NCBI RefSeq assembly: GCF_004217445.1
Contig: NZ_SHKX01000012.1
Location: 310,001 to 374,000 of the forward strand
Length of the DNA: 64,000 bases
Direction of reading: 5' to 3'
Source of the DNA: Fluviicoccus keumensis
GTDB taxonomy: Bacteria > Pseudomonadota > Gammaproteobacteria > Pseudomonadales > Moraxellaceae
The notes beneath the pieces are model-generated. The model had not been told where the DNA came from. It ran no database searches and saw nothing but the letters and a program-made list of their open reading frames with translations. A program made the translations under genes and the position numbers. Every line of letters starts with the position of its first letter. Positions within the stretch are counted from its first letter, which is position 1. Shown here in pieces: positions 52,340 through 61,457 of this stretch.

Positions 52340-53317
52340 ATGAATATGTCCGGGTTTAATTTCGTGGCGGCGGGTTTGCGGGTCATCGAGGTTGAAATGG
52401 CTGCGCTGGAGATCCTCAAGCCGCAGATCAATGAACAGTTTCGCCGCGCATGTGAGCTGATGCTGGCCTGCAAGGGGCGGATTGTCGTCACCGGCATGGG
52501 CAAGTCCGGGCATATCGGCAGCAAGATCGCCGCCACTCTCGCCTCGACCGGCACGCCTGCTTTCTTCGTGCATCCCGGCGAAGCCAGCCATGGCGATCTG
52601 GGCATGATCACGGGTCAGGACGTGGTGATCGCCATTTCCAACTCCGGTGAAACCGGAGAAGTGCTGACCATTGTTCCGCTCATCAAACGCATGCATGCCC
52701 GCCTGATCAGCATCACGGCAAACGGCAATTCCAGCCTGTCGCAGCTGGCCGATGTCAGTCTGGAGATTGGACGTAGCGAGGAAGCCTGTTCGCTGGGGCT
52801 GGCGCCGACTTCCAGTACAACCGCCACGCTGGTGCTGGGCGACGCCCTCGCCGTCGCCCTGCTGGAGGCCCGCGGATTCACGGCGGAAGACTTCGCCCTC
52901 TCCCATCCCGGCGGCTCACTGGGCCGCAAGCTGCTTCTCAAGGTTTCCGACCTGATGCACAAGGGCGACGGCGTGCCGTTGGTGGCTGAGGACACCCGGA
53001 TCCGCGACGCCCTGCTGGAAATGACCCGCAAGGGGCTGGGCATGACCGCTGTGGTCGATGCGGACGGCCGTCTGAGCGGGATTTACACGGACGGCGACTT
53101 GCGCCGTTGTCTGGATCGGGATACCGATATCCGCAATATCCTGATTCGCGAAGTCATGAACGCCACGCCCAAGACCATCACGCCGAACTTGCTGGCGGTC
53201 GAGGCGGTGGCGCTGATGGAAGAAAAGAAAATCAACGGCGTGATTGTGGTCGACGCGGACGGCAGGCCTGTCGGCGCGCTCAACATGCATGACCTGCTGA
53301 AAGCCGGGGTGGTCTGA
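52340..53317 (+). CDS. kdsD: D-arabinose 5-phosphate isomerase
   Basis: A 325-residue isomerase that converts ribulose 5-phosphate to arabinose 5-phosphate, the first step to Kdo of lipopolysaccharide. The SIS domain (residues ~30-165) has GMGKSGHIGSKIAATLASTGTPAFFVHPGEASHGDLGMI and SNSGETGE; two CBS domains fill residues ~205-325 (LMHKGDGVPLV; VMNATPKTITP). The stop overlaps the kdsC ATG by one base. It opens the kdsD-kdsC-lptC-lptA-lptB operon, which joins Kdo synthesis and LPS transport, as in E. coli. Confidence 0.97.
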   Translation: MNMSGFNFVAAGLRVIEVEMAALEILKPQINEQFRRACELMLACKGRIVVTGMGKSGHIGSKIAATLASTGTPAFFVHPGEASHGDLGMITGQDVVIAISNSGETGEVLTIVPLIKRMHARLISITANGNSSLSQLADVSLEIGRSEEACSLGLAPTSSTTATLVLGDALAVALLEARGFTAEDFALSHPGGSLGRKLLLKVSDLMHKGDGVPLVAEDTRIRDALLEMTRKGLGMTAVVDADGRLSGIYTDGDLRRCLDRDTDIRNILIREVMNATPKTITPNLLAVEAVALMEEKKINGVIVVDADGRPVGALNMHDLLKAGVV

Positions 53318-53847
53318 TGCTGTCTGTACGTATTACTGAAAAAGCGCGCCATGTGCGTCTGTTGGCGCTGGATGTGGATGGCGTCCTGACAGACGGCCGC
53401 TTGTATTTCACGGAAGACGGTCAGGAAATCAAGACCTTCGATACCCAGGACGGCCACGGCATCAAGCTGCTGCAGCAGGCGGGAGTCCAGTGCGCCATCA
53501 TTACCGGCCGTACGACCCGTTTGGTCGAGCGTCGCGCCGGGAACCTGGGCATCACCTTGCTCTTGCAAGGCCGTGAAGACAAGCTGGTGGCCCTGCGGGA
53601 ATTATCCGCCCAACTGGATATCCCCCTGGACGAAATGGCCTATGTCGGTGATGACTGGCCGGATCTGCCCGCGATTCGCGCCGCCGGACTGGGCGTCGCC
53701 GTGGCGAACGCCCATCGCGAGGTGCGTCGTTATGCCGACTTCGTGACCCTGGCCGGCGGCGGTCGCGGCGCGGTACGCGAGATCTGCGACCTGATCCTGG
53801 AGGCTCAGGGTCGGTATGAAGAGGCGCTGGCCCCTTATCTGGAGTAG
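53317..53847 (+). CDS. kdsC: Kdo-8-phosphate phosphatase
   Basis: A 176-residue C0-type HAD phosphatase that removes the phosphate from Kdo-8-phosphate. The nucleophile motif is ALDVDGVLTDGRLYF (residues ~16-30), ITGRTT is motif II, the lysine lies in QGREDKL, and GDDWPDLPAI is the metal-binding motif IV. Length is normal and the enzyme acts as a tetramer. It is translationally coupled to kdsD and lies 4 bases before lptC. Confidence 0.96.
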   Translation: MLSVRITEKARHVRLLALDVDGVLTDGRLYFTEDGQEIKTFDTQDGHGIKLLQQAGVQCAIITGRTTRLVERRAGNLGITLLLQGREDKLVALRELSAQLDIPLDEMAYVGDDWPDLPAIRAAGLGVAVANAHREVRRYADFVTLAGGGRGAVREICDLILEAQGRYEEALAPYLE

Positions 53848-53851
53848 GCTC

Positions 53852-54418
53852 ATGGATATCCGCAATGTCGTCAGCCTTTCCGCGGGCTTTCTGCTGCTGG
53901 GCGCGGTTGGTTACTACTGGGGCGGTTTCGGGAAATCACCATTGTCCGTAGCGCATGTAAGCGCAACCGGACTGCCGGACTATGAGGTGACAGGCATAGA
54001 AGGAGTCCGTACGAATCAATCCGGTCAGGTGGTCGAGCTTTTTTCGGCGCAATCCATCCGTCATTATCCCGAGAGTGACCGCAGTGAAATACGCAGGCCC
54101 GTCATGCGTTTTTTTGAGGATGGAAACGAGCGCTGGGAGCTTCGCGCCGCCCAGGCGGTCGGGTTGAACGACAATCGCAATATTTCACTGAACGGCAAGG
54201 TTCAGGCCGAAACGCTGGGCGAAGGCCAATCCGTCAGTCTGGAGACGGATATGCTCGAGGTTGACCGTGACGAACAAGTCCTGCGCACCGATTCCGCGGT
54301 GGCGATACGCAGCGGCAACAACATCCTGGATAGTCTGGGCCTTCATGTGGATATTCGCGGGCGGATTCTGGAACTGCCGGCACAAGTCAGGGGAATCTAT
54401 GTACTTCCGTCACATTAG
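53852..54418 (+). CDS. lptC: LPS export protein LptC
   Basis: A 188-residue inner-membrane protein with one N-terminal helix (residues ~7-24, VVSLSAGFLLLGAVGYYWGG) and a periplasmic beta-jellyroll that passes LPS from LptB2FG to LptA. YEVTGIEGVRTNQSGQVVELFSAQSIRHYPESD and DTDMLEVDRDEQVLRTDSAVAIRSG-type segments are typical of LptC. ATG 53852 follows GGAGTAGG. It overlaps the start of lptA by 20 bases. Confidence 0.93.
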   Translation: MDIRNVVSLSAGFLLLGAVGYYWGGFGKSPLSVAHVSATGLPDYEVTGIEGVRTNQSGQVVELFSAQSIRHYPESDRSEIRRPVMRFFEDGNERWELRAAQAVGLNDNRNISLNGKVQAETLGEGQSVSLETDMLEVDRDEQVLRTDSAVAIRSGNNILDSLGLHVDIRGRILELPAQVRGIYVLPSH

Positions 54419-54926
54419 CCTGCTGTTGCTGCTGGGCGTTGCCGCGCCTGCGTTGGCATTGCCGGGGGATCGCGATCAGCCGATCAGCGTTTCGGCGGAC
54501 AAGGCCAGCTTCAATGAAAAAACCGGTACGGCGCTATACAGCGGCAATATTGTCATTCAGCAAGGCACCATCCGTATTGCCGCGGACGAACTGGTGGTCA
54601 CTACCGACGCCAAGGGCACGGTGATTACGGCGGTGGCGCGGGGCAACCCCGCAACGTTTGAGCAGAAAACCCGGCCCGAGTACGGTCCGGCTGTTGCCGA
54701 GGCTCAGGAAGTGATCTATCAGGCGGTGGAAGGCTTCCTGACGTTCAATGGCAAGGCCAAGCTGAAGCAGGAAGGCGCCAGTTTCCAGGGGGCAAGCATC
54801 AGCTACAGTCTGGAGCGTGGTGAAATCGAGGCCAAGGGCGACAAGCAGAACCGTGTCCAGTTGGTCTTTCCACCTCCGCCGCGTGAAAGCCGCATCAGCA
54901 AAAAACTGGGAGACAGCGCGCCATGA
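54399..54926 (+). CDS. lptA: LPS transport periplasmic protein LptA
   Basis: A 175-residue periplasmic protein that forms the bridge carrying LPS to the outer membrane. It has a signal peptide (LLLLLGVAAPALA, cut near residue 20), then the OstA fold: QPISVSADKASFNEKTGTALYSGNIVIQQGTIRI and ITAVARGNPATFEQK, with LERGEIEAKGDKQNRVQLVF at the end. ATG 54399 lies inside the end of lptC after a GGGGAA site. The last codon overlaps the first codon of lptB. Confidence 0.94.
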   Translation: MYFRHISLLLLLGVAAPALALPGDRDQPISVSADKASFNEKTGTALYSGNIVIQQGTIRIAADELVVTTDAKGTVITAVARGNPATFEQKTRPEYGPAVAEAQEVIYQAVEGFLTFNGKAKLKQEGASFQGASISYSLERGEIEAKGDKQNRVQLVFPPPPRESRISKKLGDSAP

Positions 54927-55648
54927 TGGTGCTGAAAGCGGAAAAGCTGGCCAAGAGCTATAAAGGCCGTGCTGTCGTCAAGGATGTCAGCCTGGCGGTC
55001 GAGCAAGCGCAGATTGTCGGTTTGCTGGGCCCCAACGGCGCAGGTAAAACCACCAGTTTTTACATGATCGTCGGGCTGGTGCCGATGGATGAAGGCCGGA
55101 TCTCGCTGGGTGGCGAAGATATTTCCCTGCTCTCGATGCATGGCCGGGCGCGCAAGGGCATTGGCTACCTGCCCCAGGAGGCATCGATCTTCCGCAAGCT
55201 GACGGTCGAAGAAAACATCATGGCGATCCTGCAGACCCGGAAGGATCTGACCAAGGCGCAGCGGCAGCAAAAAATGGAAGATTTGCTGGCGGAATTTCAT
55301 ATTACCCATATCCGTAAAAGCCTGGGGATGAGCCTGTCAGGCGGCGAGCGCCGCCGCGCCGAGATCGCGCGCGCGCTGGCGGCCGAGCCTGCGTTCATTC
55401 TGCTGGATGAGCCGTTTGCCGGGGTGGATCCGATCTCGGTATCGGACATCAAGGGCATCATCACGCATCTGAAGCAGCGCGGTATCGGCGTACTCATTAC
55501 CGATCACAATGTGCGCGAGACGCTGGATATCTGCGAGCGCGCGTACATCGTCAACAGCGGCGTCATGATCGCCGAAGGCTCGCCGCAGGAAGTGCTGGCG
55601 AATGAAGTCGTCCGCAAAGTCTATCTCGGTGATAAATTCACGCTTTAG
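54923..55648 (+). CDS. lptB: LPS export ABC transporter ATPase LptB
   Basis: A 241-residue ATPase that powers the LptFG permease to extract LPS from the inner membrane. Walker A is GPNGAGKTT (~residue 36), the Q-loop is YLPQEASIF, the signature is LSGGERRRAEIARALA, Walker B is FILLDEPFAGVDPIS and the switch is ITDHNVRET. The start has two adjacent ATGs overlapping the lptA stop. The permeases LptF and LptG are not in this window, as expected from their usual separate locus. Confidence 0.97.
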   Translation: MMVLKAEKLAKSYKGRAVVKDVSLAVEQAQIVGLLGPNGAGKTTSFYMIVGLVPMDEGRISLGGEDISLLSMHGRARKGIGYLPQEASIFRKLTVEENIMAILQTRKDLTKAQRQQKMEDLLAEFHITHIRKSLGMSLSGGERRRAEIARALAAEPAFILLDEPFAGVDPISVSDIKGIITHLKQRGIGVLITDHNVRETLDICERAYIVNSGVMIAEGSPQEVLANEVVRKVYLGDKFTL

Positions 55649-55656
55649 GAATTCCT

Positions 55657-56871
55657 ATGTCCGCCCGCCAGGCCAGTCTGCGCTTCATCCTGTTCACGGT
55701 GTTTCTGGATGTTCTTGGCATTGGCCTGATGATTCCCGTTTTGCCGACGCTGGTGGGCTCCATGGCGCACTCGCCCGACTCGCAGGCGGCCTGGTTCGGG
55801 GCGCTGGCTACCACCTATGGCGTCATGCAGTTTCTGTTTTCCCCCTTGCTGGGCGCCCTGAGTGATCGCTATGGCCGTCGTCCGGTGTTGCTGCTGTCCA
55901 TGGCGGGCCTGGGGTTCAGTTATGTCGTCAGCGCCCTCACGACGTCGCTCACCTTGCTGCTGATGTCGCGCTTGGTCAGCGGCGCGACCGGGGCCAGTTT
56001 CTCGGTTGCCAACGCCTATGTCGCCGATATCACCCCGGCGGACAAGCGCGGCAAGGCATTCGGTGCGATCGGCGCGGCTTTCGGCGTCGGTTTTGTCTTC
56101 GGACCGGTAGTGGGCGGGATGCTGGGTTCGGTGGATTTGCGTCTGCCCTTTGTGGTGTCGGCCTGTCTGTCGTTGGCAAATGTGCTTTACGGCTGGCTGG
56201 TATTGCCGGAATCGCTGCCTCCCGAACGCCGTTCGCCGCTGACGTTCAAGCGTGTAAACCCCTTGGGAGCGTTGAATCATCTGGCGGAGTTAAAGGGAGT
56301 TTCCGCGCTGGTGGCGGTCTTTGTCCTGTCTTCTTTTGCGCAATTCATCCTGCAAAACACCTGGGTGCTTTACACCGAGTTCCGGTTTCACTGGAAGCCG
56401 TGGCAAAACGGGCTGGCGCTGTTTGTGGTGGGCATGATGTCCGCCGTGGTGCAGGGCGTATTGATGGGGAAGTTGCTGCGCCGGTTTGGCGAGCATCGCC
56501 TGATCATGCTGGGATTGGGATCGTCGGCCCTGGCCTATCTTTGTTACGGCCTGATTACCCGTGATTTGCTGCTTTATCCGGTCATTCTGGCCAATTTCCT
56601 GTCTTTCGCCGTCACACCGTCCCTGCAAGCCCTGATCTCGCGTGCCGCCGCCGCCAATGAGCAAGGCGTGGTTCAAGGTTCATTGAACGGGTTGAACAGT
56701 ATTGTCATCGTGTTGGCCCCCCTGGTCGGGACCACCATTCTGGCCAAGGTCGGGCATCTGGGTTCGGGAGATTGGCGCATCGGCGCCACCTTCTTCCTGT
56801 GTTCGGCCTTGCAGTTGATCGCTCTGGCGGTAGCCGCGCGACATTTTCGGCGAGGACAACCGGCAAACTGA
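55657..56871 (+). CDS. MFS transporter, TetA-like drug:H+ antiporter
   Basis: A 404-residue inner-membrane transporter of the major facilitator superfamily with 12 predicted helices. The motif A loop is GALSDRYGRRPVLLLSM, and GATGASFSVANAYVADITPADKRGKAFG with FGPVVGGMLG gives motif C and surrounding signs of the DHA1/TetA group. The substrate cannot be told from sequence; tetracycline resistance is not implied. It begins 8 bases after lptB, so it may be on the operon transcript, and converges with fadH. Confidence 0.88.
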   Translation: MSARQASLRFILFTVFLDVLGIGLMIPVLPTLVGSMAHSPDSQAAWFGALATTYGVMQFLFSPLLGALSDRYGRRPVLLLSMAGLGFSYVVSALTTSLTLLLMSRLVSGATGASFSVANAYVADITPADKRGKAFGAIGAAFGVGFVFGPVVGGMLGSVDLRLPFVVSACLSLANVLYGWLVLPESLPPERRSPLTFKRVNPLGALNHLAELKGVSALVAVFVLSSFAQFILQNTWVLYTEFRFHWKPWQNGLALFVVGMMSAVVQGVLMGKLLRRFGEHRLIMLGLGSSALAYLCYGLITRDLLLYPVILANFLSFAVTPSLQALISRAAAANEQGVVQGSLNGLNSIVIVLAPLVGTTILAKVGHLGSGDWRIGATFFLCSALQLIALAVAARHFRRGQPAN

Positions 56872-56916
56872 GTCATGATCCGGCCGCCACTCCCTGCGGC
56901 CGGCCGGATCATTCGG

Positions 56917-58935
56917 TTATACCGTTGCAGCGAGTCGGGCGCCCTGCCCGATAGCCCGCTTCGCATCCAGTTCGGCGGCCACATCCGCGCCGCCAATCAG
57001 ATGCACGGTTTTCCCCATGCCTGCCAGCGCCGCCTGCAATTCACGCTGGGGTTCCTGTCCGGCGCAAATGACAATGGAGTCGGCAGGCAGAACGCGATCC
57101 TCGCCGTTGACGCGGATATGCAGCCCCTCGTCGTCTATCTTGCGGTACTCGACACCTGTCACCATCTGTACCTGCTTTTTCAGCAGGGCCTCGCGATGAA
57201 TCCAGCCGGTGGTTTTGCCCGGGCCGATAATCTTCTTGGCCTTGCGCTGCAGCAGCCAAACCTGATGCGGGCTGGGGCTGACCGAGGACTGGATGCCTTC
57301 AATGCCGCTGCGGGCCACCAGATTCATATCAATGCCCCACTCCTTGCAGAATTCCCGGATATCCAGGCTGGACGGAACGTGGCTGTGGTCATGCACCAGA
57401 TACTCGGCGGTATCCATGCCGATACCGCCCGCGCCGACAATCGCCACGCGCTTGCCGACCGGCTTCTTGTCGCGGAGCACATCGAGATAGCTCATCACCT
57501 TGGGATGATCTAGGCCGGGAATATCCAGTTTGCGCGGGATAATCCCGGTCGCCAGCACCACTTCATCAAAATCCTTCACGTCGTCAGCGCCGACACGTTT
57601 GCCCAACGCCAGCTTGACGCCATGCTTGGTGAGCATCGCTCCGAAGTAACGCAGGGTCTCGTTGAACTCTTCCTTGCCCGGAACCTGCTTGGCGATGTTG
57701 AACTGGCCGCCGATCTTGGTGTCGGCATCGAACAGCGTGACCTGATGGCCGCGCTCCGCCGCCACCGTGGCGAAGGAAAGCCCCGCCGGACCGGCGCCGA
57801 TGACAGCGATGTTTTTCGGCTTATCGGTCTTCACGTAGATCAGCTGGTCTTCGTAGCAAGCCTGCGGATTGACCAGGCAGGTGGATTGAAGGAGCTGGAA
57901 GGTATGATCCAGGCAAGCCTGATTACAGCCGATGCAGGTATTGACCTCTTCCTCATGATTGGCGGCTGCTTTCTTTACCCAGTCGGGATCGGCCAGCATC
58001 GGACGCGCCATCGAAATCATGTCGGCATCGCCGCGGGCAATGATGTCCTCGGCATGGGACGGCATGTTGATGCGATTGGAGGCGGAAACCGGAATGTTCA
58101 CCGCCTCCTTGACCTTGCGGGTCACCCAGGTGAACGCTCCGCGCGGCACCATGGTGGCAATGGTGGGAATCTTGGCTTCGTGCCAGCCGATACCGGTGTT
58201 GATGATGTTGACGCCGGCCTTTTCCACTTCCTGGGCCAGGGTGATGACTTCATCAAAGGTCTGGCCGTCCGGCACCAGATCCAACATGGACAGGCGGTAG
58301 ACCAGAATGAATTTCTCGCCGACGCGGGCGCGGATGCCGCGGATCAGCTCCAGCGGAAAGCGCATGCGGCGCTGGAAGTCGCCACCCCATTCATCATCGC
58401 GTTCGTTGCCGCGCGTGGTCAGGAACTGGTTGATCAGGTAGCCTTCCGAGCCCATGATTTCGATGCCGTCATAACCTGCATGTTGCGCCAGGGCGGCGGA
58501 ATTGACCCAGCTTTCCAGTTCGCTTTCGATCATTTCCGCCGTCATTTTTTGCGGCGGAAAAGGATATATCGGAGAGGGCTTGCCGGAGGGCGAAACGTTC
58601 ATCGGGTGGTAGGACTGGCGACCAGCATGCAGTGTCTGCATGCAAATGCGACCGCCGGCATCATGTACCGCCCGGGTGATGACGCTATGCTTTTTCGCTT
58701 CGTCTTCGTTGGTCATCTTGCACATGCCGGGACCCAGCACGCCCAGCTCCGATACGCCGATGCCGCCCGTAATGATGAGACCGACGCCACCTTCCGCACG
58801 GCGGGCGAAAAAGGCCGCCTGGCGCTCGGGCGGAAACTCCTCAAGGCCGGTATGCATGGAGCCCATGATCACGCGGTTGGGCAGGGTCACAAAGCCCAGG
58901 TCAAGGGGTTGGAGCAGGTGCGGGAATTGCGACAT
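56917..58935 (-). CDS. fadH: 2,4-dienoyl-CoA reductase, NADPH-dependent
   Basis: A 672-residue iron-sulfur flavoenzyme that reduces 2,4-dienoyl-CoA during breakdown of unsaturated fatty acids. The N-terminal FMN barrel of the old yellow enzyme type has GSMHTGLEE and ARPMLADPDWV; the [4Fe-4S] cysteines lie in CIGCNQACLDH and further on; the C-terminal FAD/NADPH part has AVIGAGPAGLSFATVAAERGH and AIVGAGGIGMDTAEYLV. ATG 58935 (MSQFPHLLQPL) is the family start. It fits a lifestyle of growth on lipids. Monocistronic. Confidence 0.95.
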   Translation of the reverse strand: MSQFPHLLQPLDLGFVTLPNRVIMGSMHTGLEEFPPERQAAFFARRAEGGVGLIITGGIGVSELGVLGPGMCKMTNEDEAKKHSVITRAVHDAGGRICMQTLHAGRQSYHPMNVSPSGKPSPIYPFPPQKMTAEMIESELESWVNSAALAQHAGYDGIEIMGSEGYLINQFLTTRGNERDDEWGGDFQRRMRFPLELIRGIRARVGEKFILVYRLSMLDLVPDGQTFDEVITLAQEVEKAGVNIINTGIGWHEAKIPTIATMVPRGAFTWVTRKVKEAVNIPVSASNRINMPSHAEDIIARGDADMISMARPMLADPDWVKKAAANHEEEVNTCIGCNQACLDHTFQLLQSTCLVNPQACYEDQLIYVKTDKPKNIAVIGAGPAGLSFATVAAERGHQVTLFDADTKIGGQFNIAKQVPGKEEFNETLRYFGAMLTKHGVKLALGKRVGADDVKDFDEVVLATGIIPRKLDIPGLDHPKVMSYLDVLRDKKPVGKRVAIVGAGGIGMDTAEYLVHDHSHVPSSLDIREFCKEWGIDMNLVARSGIEGIQSSVSPSPHQVWLLQRKAKKIIGPGKTTGWIHREALLKKQVQMVTGVEYRKIDDEGLHIRVNGEDRVLPADSIVICAGQEPQRELQAALAGMGKTVHLIGGADVAAELDAKRAIGQGARLAATV

Positions 58936-59074
58936 CGGAAACCTCGGCAAGCGCTTGTTCGGGTTGTCCGACAATATCCGCATCGACCCGGATAGACAAG
59001 GGGGAAACCTGCACAACAGGTTCGCATTCCATTCGCGTTCGGCAAACGCGCTGCCCAAGGGTCAACAGGGATGT

Positions 59075-59170
59075 TTACAGCTCAACAGCATCATCCACGT
59101 AGTAGTCACAATCGTCGGCCAGAATCAGCTCGTCATTCAGCTGCTCTTCACGCCATTCCATAATTTCCAT
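59075..59170 (-). CDS. 31-residue acidic microprotein
   Basis: A short frame starting at ATG 59170, with GAGGA placed 7 bases upstream, and ending at TAA 59075-59077. The peptide begins MEIMEWREEQ and ends in a strongly acidic tail; 12 of 31 residues are Asp or Glu and there is only one basic residue, plus one cysteine and two adjacent tyrosines. It is soluble. I do not recognise it. It lies on its own in the gap between fadH and an unknown gene, and such a clean ribosome site and frame are unlikely to be accidental. Confidence 0.6.
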   Translation of the reverse strand: MEIMEWREEQLNDELILADDCDYYVDDAVEL

Positions 59171-59343
59171 CACTTTTTCCTCTGGTTGGTTGACAGGTAT
59201 ATCTAAATCTTTAGCAATGAACATGCCATGACAGTATTGAGGCAAAATTGTGAATGCGAATGAAAGCCTGGCGGTACGGGTTTGATTGACGCCGATTGTC
59301 CCCGTGGATTAGCGTGTGGTGATTAACGAGAGGAAATAGGTTT

Positions 59344-59769
59344 ATGAAAACCGTAATTGTGAAAGAAGACCATAGCCTGGCGGATATTCTGGACAGCTTG
59401 CAAAACGGGGCGGGCCAACCGGGGCGTGACGCCCTTTACGCCATTTTTCCCGGAGTAAAAGTGTTTCTGGCGGCGCCGGCGTTGCCGGAGGCGTGGCTCA
59501 AGGAGGCCGGCGGCCAGGCATCGGCTGACCTGAAGGTGCCTTTCATTTCCGCGACCGCAAAAGATGGCAGTCGGGCGTTGGTGACTTTTTGCGATGAGGC
59601 ATCACTGAAGCAGGCGTTGCCGGACCTTTTTGCCGTGGGGATGACGGGTGCGCAGGTGGTCAGGATAGTGCAGGAGCAGGGATTGGACGCCATCATGGTG
59701 CGGCGCGGGGATTTCTGGGCGGCGATACCCAAGACGGATCTGCCGCAATTGATAAAGACAGCTGTCTGA
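59344..59769 (+). CDS. Unknown 141-residue cytoplasmic protein, possibly SseB-like
   Basis: A 141-residue soluble protein with no signal or membrane helix. AGGAAATAGG lies before the ATG. The middle part KVPFISATAKDGSRALVTFCDEASLKQALPD resembles the segment of SseB-type domains in which a value is set and tested against a field, but the match is only by eye. The C-terminal QEQGLDAIMVRRGDFWAAIPKTDL also fits that idea. It converges with the gsp genes and stands alone. Confidence 0.6.
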   Translation: MKTVIVKEDHSLADILDSLQNGAGQPGRDALYAIFPGVKVFLAAPALPEAWLKEAGGQASADLKVPFISATAKDGSRALVTFCDEASLKQALPDLFAVGMTGAQVVRIVQEQGLDAIMVRRGDFWAAIPKTDLPQLIKTAV

Positions 59770-59781
59770 GGCAGCTGGCGG

Positions 59782-59807
59782 GGGCGGATGGGATGCCTCC
59801 GCCCTTT
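59782..59807 (+). terminator. Terminator after the 141-residue gene
   Basis: GGGCGGA at 59782-59788 pairs with TCCGCCC at 59798-59804 and TTTC follows. It lies 13 bases after the stop and 5 bases before the gspM stop on the other strand. Confidence 0.7.
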
Positions 59808-59811
59808 CAAT

Positions 59812-60264
59812 CTAGCGACCGAACACCAGACGGACGTTCAGGCCCTTTTCTGATTGTTCGAAGTGCACTTCCTGCGACTTTACCCCCTGCCGCTCCAGCA
59901 TATCCATCCACGCGGCCACCTTGGCGAAATCGGCTCCTTCCAGCCATACCCGCACCCGGTTGCCGTCCGGCTCGAAACGCTGCATGGTGATTCCCTGACC
60001 CGCCGCCGCGCTGCTGACGATGTCCAGGACGGACAAGGTGCCTCCGGCCAGCCCGCCGCCCGATAACTGTGGGGCCAGGCTTTGCAGCCAGGACAGCGTG
60101 GCCTGTTCCTGAACCGCCTGATCTTCCGCCTTGTTCGCGGCGCGATGCAGCTTGAGGCCGCCCAGTCCGATGACAGAAACCATGAGGAATACTCCCATGG
60201 CAATCAGCGCCAGACGATCACGGGGCGGTAACCCGTCCAGGTATTTTTGAATGTCATTAAGCAT
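59812..60264 (-). CDS. gspM: Type II secretion protein GspM
   Basis: A 150-residue bitopic inner-membrane protein of the secretion platform that partners GspL. A cytoplasmic N-terminus, one helix (~residues 18-38, LIAMGVFLMVSVIGLGGLKL), a coiled stretch and a periplasmic ferredoxin-like domain match GspM. It is the last gene of the gspH-I-J-K-L-M run and starts 2 bases after gspL ends. No gspN follows. Confidence 0.9.
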   Translation of the reverse strand: MLNDIQKYLDGLPPRDRLALIAMGVFLMVSVIGLGGLKLHRAANKAEDQAVQEQATLSWLQSLAPQLSGGGLAGGTLSVLDIVSSAAAGQGITMQRFEPDGNRVRVWLEGADFAKVAAWMDMLERQGVKSQEVHFEQSEKGLNVRLVFGR

Positions 60265-60266
60265 GG

Positions 60267-61457
60267 TCAGGTGTTCTCACTGATGCGCAGGCGGCCGCGA
60301 ATGCCGCCTCCCTGGCTGTTGGCGCTCAGGGTTTCGCTGTTTACCCCTTGGGCGTTCAACTGCTGGCGTAATTGGTCAAGCTCACTCAGACTGAGGGCGT
60401 CAACTTCCAGCAACAGGCCGTTTTCATCGAAGTCGATGCGGCGTGTTTGCCAGCTGCCTTTGTTCAAAACCTCGCCCACCCGTGTCATCAAGGGCATAAA
60501 TCCGGCTTTGTGGCGCTCGCGCTCAGCCAGGTGTTCCTCGATTTGCCGCCTCAGGTTGACGATACGGGGCTCTTCGGGGAACCAGGTCTTGTAAAGTTGG
60601 GCGGACTCAGCCTTGCTTCGGGCTTCCAGTTTGTGGAAATGCCCCAGGCGCAGTCCGTCATACATCAGCTGCACGCCAATGGCGGTCGCCAGAAAAATGG
60701 CGGCGTAGCGCCAGTGACCGGAGAGCGAGGTCGCGGTCTTGACAGCGTGTTCCCCTTGCAGGAAGTTGAAGGGGTGACGGTTGTTCAACTGCGCCAGTTC
60801 TTCGGTCCATTCCAGATGCGGAAGGCGCTCCACGACAAGCGCCTCACCCTTTTCGGCCAACCAGCTTTCAATTTCGCCGGGCAGGTCGCCATAGACTCTT
60901 ACCGAGGACGGCGCACCTTCCAGCCAGGCGGCATGCAACAGGCTGACCGCATTGACGGCCTCCAGGCGTATGCCGCTGAAAGCCGACAGTCGGACCCAGC
61001 AATCCAGCGCATCCACGACCAGCGACCAACCATCAGGGTTATGGGGAACCAGAAAAATATCGGGAATTGCGGCGACCAGCCGGCAGTTGGCGGCCTTGAA
61101 CGGTTCCAGCAGGGACAGCAGTTGCGATTGATCAATGGCGGCGACTTGTACCTGCGTATCACTGACCGGATGGAAGACGCCATGCAACTTCTCGACCGGC
61201 GTCAGCGACTGGTCTTCCAGCATGTACAAGACTTCTTCTTCACCAATCTGGCGAAGTTGCTGCCGGGAGACAGGCAATGTCGCCATGAGGCAGGCCGTGG
61301 TGGGAGTCAGCAGCACTACTTGCCGCCCGTCGGCCCCGCCCGACATCAGGGACTCAAGATCCGATTCGGTGAGCGGAATGATGCCGGCGGCCTTATGCAA
61401 CCAGCCTTGCCAGCGGCCGCCCAATGAAGCAATGCGAATAAACAGGGTTTCCATCAC
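60267..61457 (-). CDS. gspL: Type II secretion protein GspL
   Basis: A 396-residue inner-membrane protein with a large cytoplasmic actin-like domain (residues ~1-240) that binds the ATPase GspE, a single helix (~245-262, YAAIFLATAIGVQLMYDGL) and a periplasmic domain that pairs with GspM. QLRQIGEEEVLYMLEDQSLTPVEKLH is typical of the family. The start overlaps the gspK stop by 4 bases. Confidence 0.92.
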   Translation of the reverse strand: MMETLFIRIASLGGRWQGWLHKAAGIIPLTESDLESLMSGGADGRQVVLLTPTTACLMATLPVSRQQLRQIGEEEVLYMLEDQSLTPVEKLHGVFHPVSDTQVQVAAIDQSQLLSLLEPFKAANCRLVAAIPDIFLVPHNPDGWSLVVDALDCWVRLSAFSGIRLEAVNAVSLLHAAWLEGAPSSVRVYGDLPGEIESWLAEKGEALVVERLPHLEWTEELAQLNNRHPFNFLQGEHAVKTATSLSGHWRYAAIFLATAIGVQLMYDGLRLGHFHKLEARSKAESAQLYKTWFPEEPRIVNLRRQIEEHLAERERHKAGFMPLMTRVGEVLNKGSWQTRRIDFDENGLLLEVDALSLSELDQLRQQLNAQGVNSETLSANSQGGGIRGRLRISENT

